DNA of 64,000 nucleotides from Drosophila miranda (taxonomy: Eukaryota; Arthropoda; Insecta; Diptera; Drosophilidae). The notes beneath the pieces were generated by a model. The model was given only the letters and a program-made list of their open reading frames with translations. It ran no database searches and was not told the origin of the DNA. Where the stretch lies: the NCBI RefSeq assembly GCF_003369915.1, contig NW_022881625.1, positions 7,254,001-7,318,000 of the forward strand. Direction: 5' to 3'. The position numbers were made by a program, and so were the translations under genes. Shown here piece after piece: positions 23,337 through 33,891 of the stretch. Numbering within the stretch: the stretch's first letter is position 1; each line of letters begins with the position of its first letter.

Positions 23337-25199
23337 ATGTTGAAAGTGCGCAGCGGTCTATCTATAATTCAGGCGCAAAAAGCAGCCCTCTCTGTCAGCA
23401 GTCCGCTTGTAAATATATAGTATACATATAGATCCGATATCACAGTGATATACGTTTTTAAATCTCTTGTAGCGTTGGCAGACCACAGAAGCTGTAGCAG
23501 AGCCCAGAAATGATGCAGAGTGGCTACAAGCTCGTCCCTTTGATCAGATTCCTAGTACAACTTTTCTGTCTACTGTTCGGAATTTTATGCCTGGAGGAAA
23601 ATATAGCAAACTGGACATTGTGAAATTGTTCAAAGCTTTGCAATACGACTATGGAAACATATTATATTTACCAGGTATGATGGGAGGTACGTCATACCTG
23701 ATGACTCACAATCCCAAGGACTTTGAGGTCGTGTTCCGGAACGAAGGAGTGTGGCCGCATCGGCCTGGCAGCTATACTCTTCGCTATCATCGGAAGACTC
23801 ATAGAAAGGATTTCTTCCAGGGAGTGGAGGGAGCTTTACCCACACAAGGAAAAACCTGGAGCGACTTTCGATCGGCTGTAAATCCTGTCCTAATGCAGCC
23901 GAAGAACGTGCGGCTTTACTATAAGAAGATGTCCCAAGTGAACCAGGAGTTTGTGCAACGGTGCGTATGACTGATAATAAATCCCTGTTTACGCTCAAGT
24001 ATGTTCTCCCCCCTTCACAGTATTGATATCGATACCCAGGAAGCTCCAGATGATTTCTTAAACGTTATAAATCGGTGGACCCTCGAGTCAGTCTCTGTGG
24101 TGGCTCTGGACAAGCAGTTGGGACTGCTCAAAGAGTCGGGCGATAACGACCAGGCTGTGTTACTTTTCAAGTACCTGGACGATTTTTTTGAATTAACAGC
24201 CGATCTGGAGATGAAGCCCTCCATCTGGCGTTACGTTAAAACACCCAAGCCAATGAAGCTAATGAAGTCCCTAGATGGCGTTCAAGAAATAACTTCAGCG
24301 TATGTAGACGAAGCTATAGAGCGTCTAGAGAAAGAGGCCAAGGAGGGTGTTGTCCGCCCTGAGAGCGAGCAGAGTGTACTGGAAAAGCTGCTCAAGATCG
24401 ACAAAAAGGTGGCGACGGTTATGGCCATGGACATGCTAATGGCCGGAGTGGATACCGTACGTAGTCTGTTGTTCTCATACTTACCCTTATCTCATACATC
24501 CTTTTTTTCCATACCTCAAGTACCTTTACAGCGGCCTTGCTGTGCCTTGCCAAGAATCCGGAGAAGCAGGCCGTACTCCGAGAAGAGGTGATGAAGGTTC
24601 TACCCGAGAAGGACTCCGAATTCACTGAGGCATCGATGAAGAACGTTCCCTATCTACGTGCCTGCATCAAAGAGTCACAACGGATCTATTCTTTGGTCAT
24701 CGGCAATGGCCGATTTCTCAATCGGGACAGCGTTTTGAGCGGATACCAAGTGCTAGCTGGTACCTGTGTGTCGATGGTTCCCCTGAGCTTGCTATCAAGC
24801 GAGGAGCACTTCCCCAAGGCTGCTGAGTTCCTGCCAGAACGTTGGATTCGTAACGCCACAGACTCCAACGGGCAATGCCCGGCAAATGACTTGAAGCTGA
24901 AGAATCCGTTTGTGTTCTTGCCCTTCGGATTTGGACCCCGGATGTGCGTTGGAAAGCGCATCGTGGACATGGAGCTCGTGCTGGGCATCGCTCGACTCAT
25001 TCGGAACTTTAGCATCGAGTTCAATCATCCCACGGAGAACGCTTTCCGCTCCTCCCTGATCAATTTGCCCAACAGTAAACACATTTCTCATCCTAAATTA
25101 TCTTTACAACTGGAAAACCTTGAAGGAACTTATTTGCAATATAAAGTAGGTGTTTTTTTTGGCCGCACGTCAATCAGAATCAACTTGTTTTGTGCTTTG
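23337..25199 (+). pseudogene. Cyp12-family P450, copy B (splice-acceptor mutant)
   Basis: Exons are 23,337-23,408, 23,473-23,960, 24,021-24,456 and from 24,513. All P450 signatures are open: RPFDQIPST near the N-terminus, AGVDT in the I-helix, ESQR, PERW, and the haem loop [12 protein letters not shown]. Exon 2 has no stop. Lesions: the exon 4 acceptor reads CCAT instead of CCAG (24,509-24,512), and 12 bases (codons for Lys-Ala-Leu-Arg) are missing at the start of exon 3, which keeps the frame. Apart from those and a missing conventional C-terminus this is the best-preserved copy. Exon 4 stays open past the P450 end and into feo because of small indels near 25,160 and 25,218. Confidence 0.87.
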
Positions 25200-25373
25200 A
25201 GGCATGAGGCAAATCAAGCACAAAATTTTCATTGTGCAATTTGTGCCAACACGAGAGGCGTCACTTATCTGTGCGGAGGCATTTTCCTTGAGCAACACAT
25301 TGTGCAATCGAAATCCTGCACACATCACATAAATTCCTTCCATTCGCGAATACAAGACCCATTCCTATTGGCT

Positions 25374-27442
25374 ATGGTTGACCCAACCTCCATCAAGGGA
25401 GAGATCCTTGAGATGACTGGCGAGCATGTGGAGCAGCTCCATTCAATGTGGTCCATCATGTTCGAGCCGAAGACATGCGAGGACTTTCTGCACAAACTCA
25501 AGGCGCACGCGGATAATTTCTATACGGAACTGCTGACCGAGTCGCGGGAGAAGCAGGCGGCCATCCTGGATGACATAGCCGCACTCCGAGCCGAGGCCAG
25601 CGACCTCACCCGACTCCTCCATGAGACGGTGGACATTGGTCTGAGGCCCGACGATGTGCCGCTGATCACATTGCAGCTGAAGCTGGACAAAAGCATTGAG
25701 CATCTGCGCGAGGAGCTCTCGAAACGTCGGCGGAGATCGGGGAGCTGCTGACCCAGCAGGAGCAGCTCTGCGAAGAGCTGGGCGCACTGCCGCTCCCTCT
25801 ACTGGCGGACCCGCTGCCCCTGCCCGATGAGATGGACGGCTTTCGCGACCATCTCGACAACCTGCGCTCTCAGCGCGCAGTGCGCCAGACGGAGCTGGAC
25901 CAGCTGCGCAAGGCCATCAAGCATGACATGAAGATGCTTGAGCTGATGCCCCAGACCGATGCAGAGGATCGCCTACTGAACGATCTGAGCCACAATCTAA
26001 CACCAGAGACACTAGAGCGGCTGCGGCAGATGCGCAACAGTTATGCCGAGCAGATCCAGGAGCTGCGCTCCAAAATCCATGACATGCGCGAGAAGATCTA
26101 CGTGCTGTGGGATCGCCTCCAGGAGACGGACGAGAGCACCATGCGACGAGTGCGCGAGTGCACCGAGAATACGCAGCGCACCTATGACATCCTCCATTCA
26201 GAGCTGCAGCGCTGCCAGGCACTGCGCAGCCAGAACCTCAAGCAAGTGGTGGGATCTAACGCTCAAGAGCCAGCAGGAGCGCAAGCGTTTCTCCAACTAC
26301 TACAATAAGTATTAGCACGAAGACCTGTTGGAGCTGCACGAGCTGGAGCTGGATGATCTGAAGAGCTTCTACACGTGCAACAAGGAGATTTTCGATCTGT
26401 ACGAGAGCCGTGCAGAACTTTGGTCCGCATGCAGGCTCTAGAGGCAAAGGCCAACGAGCCGAATCGTTTCAACAATCGTGGCGGCCAGTTCCTTAAAGAG
26501 GAAAAGGAACGCAAGGCCATCACCTCGAAGCTGCCCAAGATTGAGCAGCAGATCACTGAACTGGTGCACGCCTATGAGGTGCAATCGCATGGCCCGTTTC
26601 TCGTTTATGGCGAGAACATACTGTAGCTGATGGCTGGCGAATGGGAGAACTATCGGCAGGCCAAGCAGAGCTCGGCCCGCAAGAAGGCACCGCCCACCAC
26701 GAGGACGGGCAGCAGCAGCAAATTGATGATGCCACCGCCGACTGCCGGTTCAACGGCCCCTCGCACGCCCCGAACTTTGAAGAACATGTCCTCAATGTCG
26801 ACCTCGACAATGTCGTTGCGCAAGACCCCAACAATCCAGCTGATCACTCCCAATATGACCAAGAGCACTGGTAATCTGCACAAGCGACTGAATCCATCAG
26901 CAGCCGCCAGCTCTTCGGGGTATCGGACTCCCAACGCCAAGCGCAGCCTCATGAGCTCTCTGAATTCGATACGCCCGTCGCCGTCTACCGCACAGCGGCT
27001 GGCCAACAGCCAGCTGAAGGCGTCCAAGTCGCCACTAAAGCGGGTCCGCGTCCTGGACAACACATTGCGTCGCAGCGGGGGATTGGGCAGACGCAGCATT
27101 GGCACACGCTCGAACAAGAAGCCACGCACAAAATCAGCGGTGCCGGATGCAAGATCGCCCAGCGATTCCGAGTATATGACCGATGAGACCACTGAAAATG
27201 ACCGCGAAGCCGGGATCTCCTATGAAGAATTGGTGCCCACGAGTCGCTCCTCAGTGCTGCCCGTTGGCGGGGCTCAGCATCAGCGCAGAATTCGCCATGT
27301 CCTCGTAAACCACAATTCGGTGTCGTCGGCCGCCAACACACCGTCAAAGCAGGCGGTCAATCAGGAGGAGAGGCCTCGATTTGGCAATCAATTGAAGCTC
27401 CCATCGCCACGTGAAAGTCGCATGTGGCCGAATCCACGATGA
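25374..27442 (+). pseudogene. feo: feo copy B (most complete, frameshifted)
   Basis: This is a near full-length feo in one exon: N-terminal rod ([12 protein letters not shown]), second rod segment (RQTELDQLRKAIKHDMK, RLLNDLSHNLTPETLERL), microtubule-binding region (QQERKRFSNYY, ELDDLKSFY) and the Ser/Arg-rich tail, to TGA 27,440. Lesions in order: loss of one G near 25,729 (copy C keeps CGTCGGGCGG); a deletion of about 30 bases near 26,243 before WWDL; TAG at 26,311-26,313 in YNKY; a frameshift near 26,428; TAG replacing Glu at 26,624. A polyadenylation signal AATAAA is at 27,537-27,542. It cannot make full-length Feo. Segments could still yield antisense or small-RNA targets; no evidence for this is visible. 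Confidence 0.9.
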
Positions 27443-28008
27443 GATTATTGGAATTTTTATTTGCGTTTTATGTTTGATTTCATTTTTTGTACCTTTATCT
27501 GTTTATCTCTGTTTCATTTATTTTCGATGTTGGCCCAATAAAAATTAAATTACCTTCAAGAAGGACAACCGAACCAAAAAAAAAATTACAAGATATAAAA
27601 AAGCGCTAAAGATTAGCATGTTTATATTATAATCAGGCCCAAAACTTTCGGCAGTCTACCGACCATTCCATGCCCAATAAATTAGATTTTGCCAAAAAAT
27701 CTGATGCCATAATTATGGCGATTTATTTGTTTCATTTCATTGAGAGTCAGATCAATCATAATATACTGTATATACTATACAAATTGCAGTCTATATTAAA
27801 AAAATATGTCAAATGTTTACAATTATTTCCGTTTGGCATTCGCACGCTCCCGCGAACGTGTTTTGGCACTCTCTCTCTCTCTTGTTCTGTTTGTGCTCTG
27901 TTATCGGTCAGCTCTTTTTGCAACAAGCTCTCGCAGGCCTTTCAAATAGCTAGCTAATGGAATGATTTAGCAGTATAGCTCTGGCAGTGAATGAATTAAG
28001 TTCCCTTA
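27443..28008 (+). promoter_or_regulatory. feo 3' UTR (copy B) and upstream region of Cyp12 copy C
   Basis: It repeats the interval between units A and B but carries about 120 extra bases (27,637-27,760) that B lacks. The (CT)n run is at about 27,868-27,881. The bases just before the start codon (TTCCCTTAATG) show a small deletion relative to copies A and B. Confidence 0.6.
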
Positions 28009-29881
28009 ATGTTGAAAGTGCTCAGCGGTCTATCTATAATTCAGGCGCAAAAAGCAGCCCTCTCTGTCAGCAGTCCGCTGGTAAATATATAGTATACATA
28101 TAGATCCGATATCACAGTGATATACGTTTTTAAATCTCTTGTAGCGTTGGCAGACCACAGAAGCTGTAGCAGAGCCCAGAAATGATGCAGAGTGGCTACA
28201 AGCTCGTCCCTTTGATCAGATTCCTAGTACAACTTTTCTGTCTACTGTTCGGAATTTTATGCCTGGAGGAAAATATAGCAAACTGGACATTGTGAAATTG
28301 TTCAAAGCTTTGCAAGACGACTATGGAAACATATTATATTTACCAGGTATGATGGGAGGTACGTCATACCTGATGACTCACAATCCCAAGGACTTTGAGG
28401 TCGTGTTCCGGAACGAAGGAGTGTGGCCGCATCGGCCTGGCAGCGATACTCTTCGCTATCATCGGAAGACTCATAGAAAGGATTTCTTCCAGGGAGTGGA
28501 GGGAGCTTTACCCACACAAGGAAAACCTGGAGCGACTTTCGATCGGCTGTAAATCCTGTCCTAATGCAGCCGAAGAACGTGCGGCTTTACTATAAGAAGA
28601 TGTCCCAAGTGAACCAGGAGTTTGTGCAACGGTGCGTATGACTGATAATAAATCCCTGTTTACGCTCAAGTATGTTCTCCCCCCTTCACAGTATTAAAGC
28701 ACTCCGTGATATCGATACCCAGGAAGCTCCAGATGATTTCTTAAACGTTATAAATCGGTGGACCCTCGAGTCAGTCTCTGTGGTGGCTCTGGACAAGCAG
28801 TTGGGACTGCTCAAAGAGTCGGGCGATAACGACCAGGCTGTGTTACTTTTCAAGTACCTGGACGATTTTTTTGAATTAACAGCCGATCTGGAGATGAAGC
28901 CCTCCATCTGGCGTTACGTTATAACACCCAAGCTAATAAAGCTAATGAAGTCCCTAGATGGCGTTCAAGAAATAACTTCAGCGTATGTAGACGAAGCTAT
29001 AGAGCGTCTAGAGAAAGAGGCCAAGGAGGGTGTTGTCCGCCCTGAGAGCGAGCAGAGTGTACTGGAAAAGCTGCTCAAGATCGACAAAAAGGTAGCGACG
29101 GTTATGGGCATGGACATGCTAATGGCCGGAGTGGATACCGTACGTAGTCTGTTGTTCTCATACTTACCCTTATCTCATACATCCTTTTTTTCCATACCTC
29201 AAGTACCTTTACAGCGGCCTTGCTGTGCCTTGCCAAGAATCCGGAGAAGCAGGCCGTACTCCGAGAAGAGGTGATGAAGGTTCTACCCGAGAAGGACTCC
29301 GAATTCACTGAGGCATCGATGAAAAATGTTCCCTATCTACGTGCCTGCATCAAAGAGTCACAACGGATCTATCCTTTGGTCATCGGCAATGGCCGATTTC
29401 TCAATCGGGACAGCGTTTTGAGCGGATACCAAGTGCCAGCTGGTACCTGTGTGTCGATGGTTCCCCTGAGCTTGCTATCAAGCGAGGAGCACTTCCCCAA
29501 GGCTGCTGAGTTCCTGCCAGAACGTTGGATTCGTAACGCCACAGACTCCAACGGCAATGCCCGGCAAATGACTTGAAGCTGAAGAATCCGTTTGTGTTCT
29601 TGCCCTTCGGATTTGGACCCCGGATGTGCGTTGGAAAGCGCATCGTGGACATGGAGCTCGAGCTGGGCATCGCTCGACTCATTCGGAACTTTAGCATCGA
29701 GTTCAATCATCCCACGGAGAACGCTTTCCGCTCCTCCCTGATCAATTTGCCCAACAGTAAACACATTTCTCATCCTAAATTTTCTTTACAACTGGAAAAC
29801 CTTGAAGGAACTTATTTGCAATATAAAGTAGGTGTTTTTTTGGCCGCACGTCAATCAGAATCAACTTGTTTTGTGCTTTGA
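28009..29881 (+). pseudogene. Cyp12-family P450, copy C (frameshifts, splice-acceptor mutant)
   Basis: Exons are 28,009-28,080, 28,145-28,631, 28,692-29,139 and from 29,196. The protein signatures match copies A and B, including the haem loop after 29,600. Lesions: one A lost in exon 2 at about 28,521 (AAGGAAAACC against AAGGAAAAACC); acceptor CCAT instead of CCAG before exon 4 (29,192-29,195), as in copy B; one G lost at about 29,553 (AACGGCAATG). Exon 3 keeps the KALR codons that copy B lost. Confidence 0.87.
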
Positions 29882-30056
29882 GGCATGAGGCAAATCAAGC
29901 ACACAAAATTTTCATTGTGCAATTTGTGCCAACACGAGAGGCGTCACTTATCTGTGCGGAGGCATTTTCCTTGAGCAACACATTGTGCAATCGAAATCCT
30001 GCACACATCACATAAATTCCTTCCATTCGCGAATACAAGACCCATTCCTATTGGCT

Positions 30057-30716
30057 ATGGTTGACCCAACCTCCATCAAGGGAGAGATCCTTGAGATGAC
30101 TGGCGAGCATGTGGAGCAGCTCCATTCAATGTGGTCCATCATGTTCGAGCCGAAGACATGCGAGACTTTCTGCACAAACTCAAGGCGCACGCGTATAATT
30201 TCTATACGGATCTGCTGACCGAGTCGCGGGAGAAGCAGGCGGCCATCCTGGATGACATAGCCGCACTCCGAGCCGAGGCCAGCGACCTCACCCGACTCCT
30301 CCATGAGACGGTGGACATTGTCAGAGGCCCGACGATGTGCCACTGATCACATTGCAGCTGAAGCTGGACAAAAGCATTGAGCATCTGCGCGAGGAGGTCT
30401 CGAAACGTCGGGCGGAGATCGGGGAGCTGCTGCTCCAGCAGAAGCAGCTCTGCGAAGAGCTGGCGCACTGCCGCTCCTCTACTGGCGGACCCGCTGCCCT
30501 GCCCGATGAGATGGACGGCTTTCGCGACCATCTCGACAACCTGCGCTCTCAGCGCGCAGTGCGCCAGACGGAGCTGGACCAGCTGCGCAAGGCCATCAAG
30601 CATGACATGAAGATGCTCGAGCTGATGCCCCAGACCGATGCAGAGGATCGCCTACTGAACGATCTGAGCCACAATCTAACACCAGAGACACTAGAGCGGC
30701 TGCGGCAGATGCGCAA
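30057..30716 (+). pseudogene. feo: feo copy C, N-terminal part, cut by assembly gap
   Basis: The start codon context is as in copies A and B. Lesions: one G lost near 30,164 (GCGAGACTTT) and one near 30,321 (ATTGTCAGAGG), and small differences around 30,470-30,500. Both frameshifts lie within the first rod segment. The copy runs to QMRN homologous to copy B at 26,035 and then meets the N run. Confidence 0.85.
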
Positions 30717-30766
30717 NNNNNNNNNNNNNNNNNNNNNNNNNNNNNNNNNNNNNNNNNNNNNNNNNN
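30717..30766. other. Assembly gap, 50 N
   Basis: Exactly 50 N, which usually means a gap of unknown size. The feo copy C on the left does not resume on the right, so the order of the two sides should be treated as scaffolded rather than read. Confidence 0.95.
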
Positions 30767-30849
30767 ATATTGGTTCGTTTCTAAATTCGAAATGTTTTTC
30801 AACAGCGCGTAATAAGTTCATTATTTCATTTTCTAATGATTTCTTTAAC

Positions 30850-31899
30850 TTTTATCAGACATTAGGTAGTCGAGGCAAGTGTGTGTACTACCGACTTCGT
30901 AGCCTCAAATATATTTCTTGTAATTTTCTTTCCTGTATTCTTGACATACATATTTGACAACACAACAAACATCCTCATGTATATCATTTTTTAGGATAAC
31001 CTTTTTGAGGTGGGGCAGATCCCACAATATGGGGAATTTTCCCTTGACACTTTTGCACGGCATGAAATTTGCCAAGCAGTGGTGTCGGAATCCAACTGCC
31101 AACAGTTGACTTGACAAGCCCCCACTCTCAACCTCCCTCAATACTAAATCGAGTCCTTCCTTGACCGCATTCCTGCCTAGTGCAGATGTTTTTGGAAACG
31201 GGAACAAATGTGGAAAACATAAATATATGAAGAATTCATTCCGTTAATTGGGATTGCAGCGACTGCAAGAATTTTCCATTTATGTACCGGTCCTTTTTTT
31301 GCATATTGGTACCACGACATGTGATACTCATGGAAAATTCTGAGTCGCTTAGTTTCTGTAAATTTACAGTCATGTTAATGCGTCCATTCATTATGTTTCC
31401 TTGCATTTTCAGTTCTTCCAATGCGTCCGTTACCAGATTTTCGGGGGCCTGTACCTTTGTGCAATTCATTGCTCGCTTGAAGGCGACCAATATCGTTGAC
31501 CAGATCATCGTTACCGACGATACCTGGAGGAAGAAAAGTCTGATTCACCTGCTCCAATGTAATTGCCACAATCTACTCACCTTCAGTGTCGTCGTCGTCA
31601 ACATCCATAGGCAATGTACTAACCAGCCGGTCCAGCGGTCCACACGGCAGATGTTCCTCTGCCTCTCTGTCCTGATACGGCTCGAACGGATTGAGTTCAT
31701 TTATGTCCTCATCGAAACACGACAATTGCGACGGCTCCAACAGATTGAGTTCATTTATGTCCTCACCGAACCACGACAATTGCGACGGCTCGAACATATC
31801 TTCCTCTATGTCCTGATACGGCTCGAACAGATTGAGTTCCTTTATGTCCCCATCGAAACACGACAATTTATGCATTTCTGAATCTATCTTTTTATCCAT
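30850..31899 (-). pseudogene. P-element/THAP-type transposase-like gene, copy 1
   Basis: The first exon (31,899 to about 31,578) encodes an acidic protein, MDKKIDSEMHKLSCF, with repeats of the type EPSQLSCFDEDINELNLL and an acidic end before a GTGAGT donor. Downstream the frame encodes CTKVQAPENLVTDALEEL and then, in a shifted frame, KTSALGRNAVKEGLDLVL, a LLAVG..HHCLANF segment and ILWDLPHLKKVI. The spacing of the last three resembles the RNase H-like domain of P-element/THAP9 transposases, whose signature is an F/W-D-x-P-H-L motif. A run of seven A at about 31,293-31,299 (minus-strand reading) leaves the two parts out of frame. Family membership is moderate; a domesticated gene or a transposon remnant are both possible. 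The THAP DNA-binding finger and element ends were not found. Confidence 0.5.
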
Positions 31900-32354
31900 C
31901 TTGGCGCGGTTCTTGGGTTACTCTTATTAACTTATTTCACTCTTTTCTCTATTTTTGTCGATCGTCGAATAACTCGCCTCAGACTTATCGCAGTATAATA
32001 TCGCATAAAACCTATCGCAGTATCATATCGCAGTATAATATCGCATAAAACTAATTGCAGTATAATATCTCGATCGGTTAGGGTTAACATATGTTGCATT
32101 ACATTATTTTATTTTTATTTTTATACATGTTGAAATCAGGAAACTAGACGCGGAATTATGTGATATTTATCGGTCCGTATCGTATAGCAACAAAATATCT
32201 GTAAACGTTCTTCCTTCTTGATCGTCGTATTCGAATAAATGTGTGTTGGCATATCGAGTACATTGGTATTTCTTATAATACTATCGATGAGTAAATACCA
32301 AAACCATACATGCCCCGTTATTTAAAACATAAATAAAGAACACAAAATAAGACA
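31900..32354. promoter_or_regulatory. Divergent intergenic region with CAGTATAATATCGCATAAAA repeats
   Basis: The start codons of the two diverging genes are 455 bases apart. Between them lie three to four copies of a 20-30-base repeat built on TATCGCAGTATAATATCGCATAAAAC (31,987-32,072). The whole interval recurs at 55,002-55,457. Shared promoter use is inferred from the arrangement only. Confidence 0.5.
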
Positions 32355-33545
32355 ATGATGTACATTAATTTGGGAGGTGTAAGAATTGACGGGGTGGACA
32401 GTGCCCTTGTTAATGTATTATGCGGGATATACTGGGACCATCTGCAAGGCCGGAAAGTGCAAAGCCCGAAAGCACAGGAAATTGCCAACATGACGTTGTC
32501 GTTCGGTGGAGCCCAAGTTTGCGACATAAGTGCAGCAGGAGTGATTAATTTGTATTTTCTGGACCATCAACGTAAGGGTAAGTAAATTAGTTACATTTAT
32601 ATTATATTCTTCTAATAATGTATTCCATTCAGCGGGGACGACGCACGCGAAGTATGCTGAGCCTGTTACTCCGGTGCAGAATATTTCTGTTCTGATATTG
32701 AGAATATTGACAATATGCACGGTGATACGGAGGAGTAGGCCACAACTCAGGATATTGAGGATATTGACAACAATATGAACGGTCATACGGAGGAGTCGGC
32801 CACAACTCACGATATTGAGGATATTGACAATATGCACGGTGATACGGAGGAGTCGGCCACAACTCAGGATATTGAGGATATTGACAACAATATGCACGGT
32901 CATACGGAGGAGTCGGCCACAACTCACGATATTGAGGAGAATATTGACAACATTTCTGACAATATTCACAATATTTCTGATTATACAGTCAATGATATGG
33001 AGTGTACTATTTCTGATGAAATATATGATTCGTCTGAGCCAGTGCACCACGTGGAGGAGAAGCAGGAGCAGGAGGTTCGGGAGGATCCGGACTTAAGTAA
33101 GTAAATAAGTAAAATTTTAAAAAAATACATATAATAAATTCTTAATTCTCCAGACATGTTTACTGAAGACATTCTTAGTACTGAAAGTGGAAAGGACAAT
33201 TTGAAAACACCGATTTCCCCTAAGGCTTCGCCCCCCGTGCATGGCTGCAAGTGCAAACTATGCGGCAAAATGATTGGAAGGTTGAGCACCTTGGGAAACC
33301 ACGTAATGAACCAACATTACACAGCAATAAGAGGTATGGTTTCAAGGAATTCGAAGACAATGCAAAAAATTGCTGCCGTTTTTAAGGAAAAAAAAGTGAC
33401 CATGTTAAGACTATCAGAGGAAACTGGGGTGCCGGCCGAGTATTTGAGGGCGATAGTCATGTGCAGCGATGACTATAAAAAAATTGGGTGCCGCTTGTGG
33501 GCCGCCAAAACGGATGCAGAGAAGCTGAAGGACATCAACCAATAA
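32355..33545 (+). pseudogene. Acidic BED-finger-like gene, copy 1
   Basis: Exon 1 (32,355 to about 32,577) encodes MMYINLGGVRIDGVDSAL and about 75 residues of no known family. Exon 2 (from 32,633) contains tandem 60-base repeats encoding DIEDIDNNMNGHTEESATTH. Exon 3 (33,153-33,545) encodes a CKLCGKMIG..HVMNQH finger, a BED/C2H2-like Cys2-His2 pattern, and a basic helical tail ending KLKDINQ. A frameshift after NISVL and a TAG at 32,736-32,738 in the first repeat break the protein; in copy 2 the same junction is in frame. The function is unknown; a DNA-binding role is inferred from the finger. Confidence 0.6.
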
Positions 33546-33891
33546 CTGTTTCGTTTTTTAATTTTAATATTTGATTTGTGTAGAAAAACTCGCCTGTTAT
33601 TCGTAGATGTAACTTATTGACAAAAAAGGGAGGAGTATTTATATTGTGTGGGCGCCTTTGGGCCAAGAAATCATCAAAGTTATTCACGTCGCACAGTTTG
33701 GGAAAAAACTGGACTGGAGTGGAGTCGACTGGAGGACTGCAATGACACTTGCCGGCTGGCGGCCTCTTGGAAATTTTAAGCCTCGTTAAGCTTCAGGTCA
33801 ACCGCCTGGCTGGTCTGCTTGAGCGCTCCATCGAATGGATTAACCTTCGCTCTGGATATACTGGATGCCCTTTTGGATTACAGTACTACCC
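33546..33891. other. Downstream flank of BED gene up to painless junction
   Basis: Non-coding sequence shared with 56,490-56,865. The homology ends at GCGCCTTT, about position 33,905 here, where painless begins. This locates a rearrangement breakpoint. Confidence 0.7.

Noticed and set aside
31282..31881. Plus-strand ORF of about 200 codons with repeats
   Set aside because: It is antisense to the acidic repeats of the transposase-like gene. The minus strand has the splice signals.
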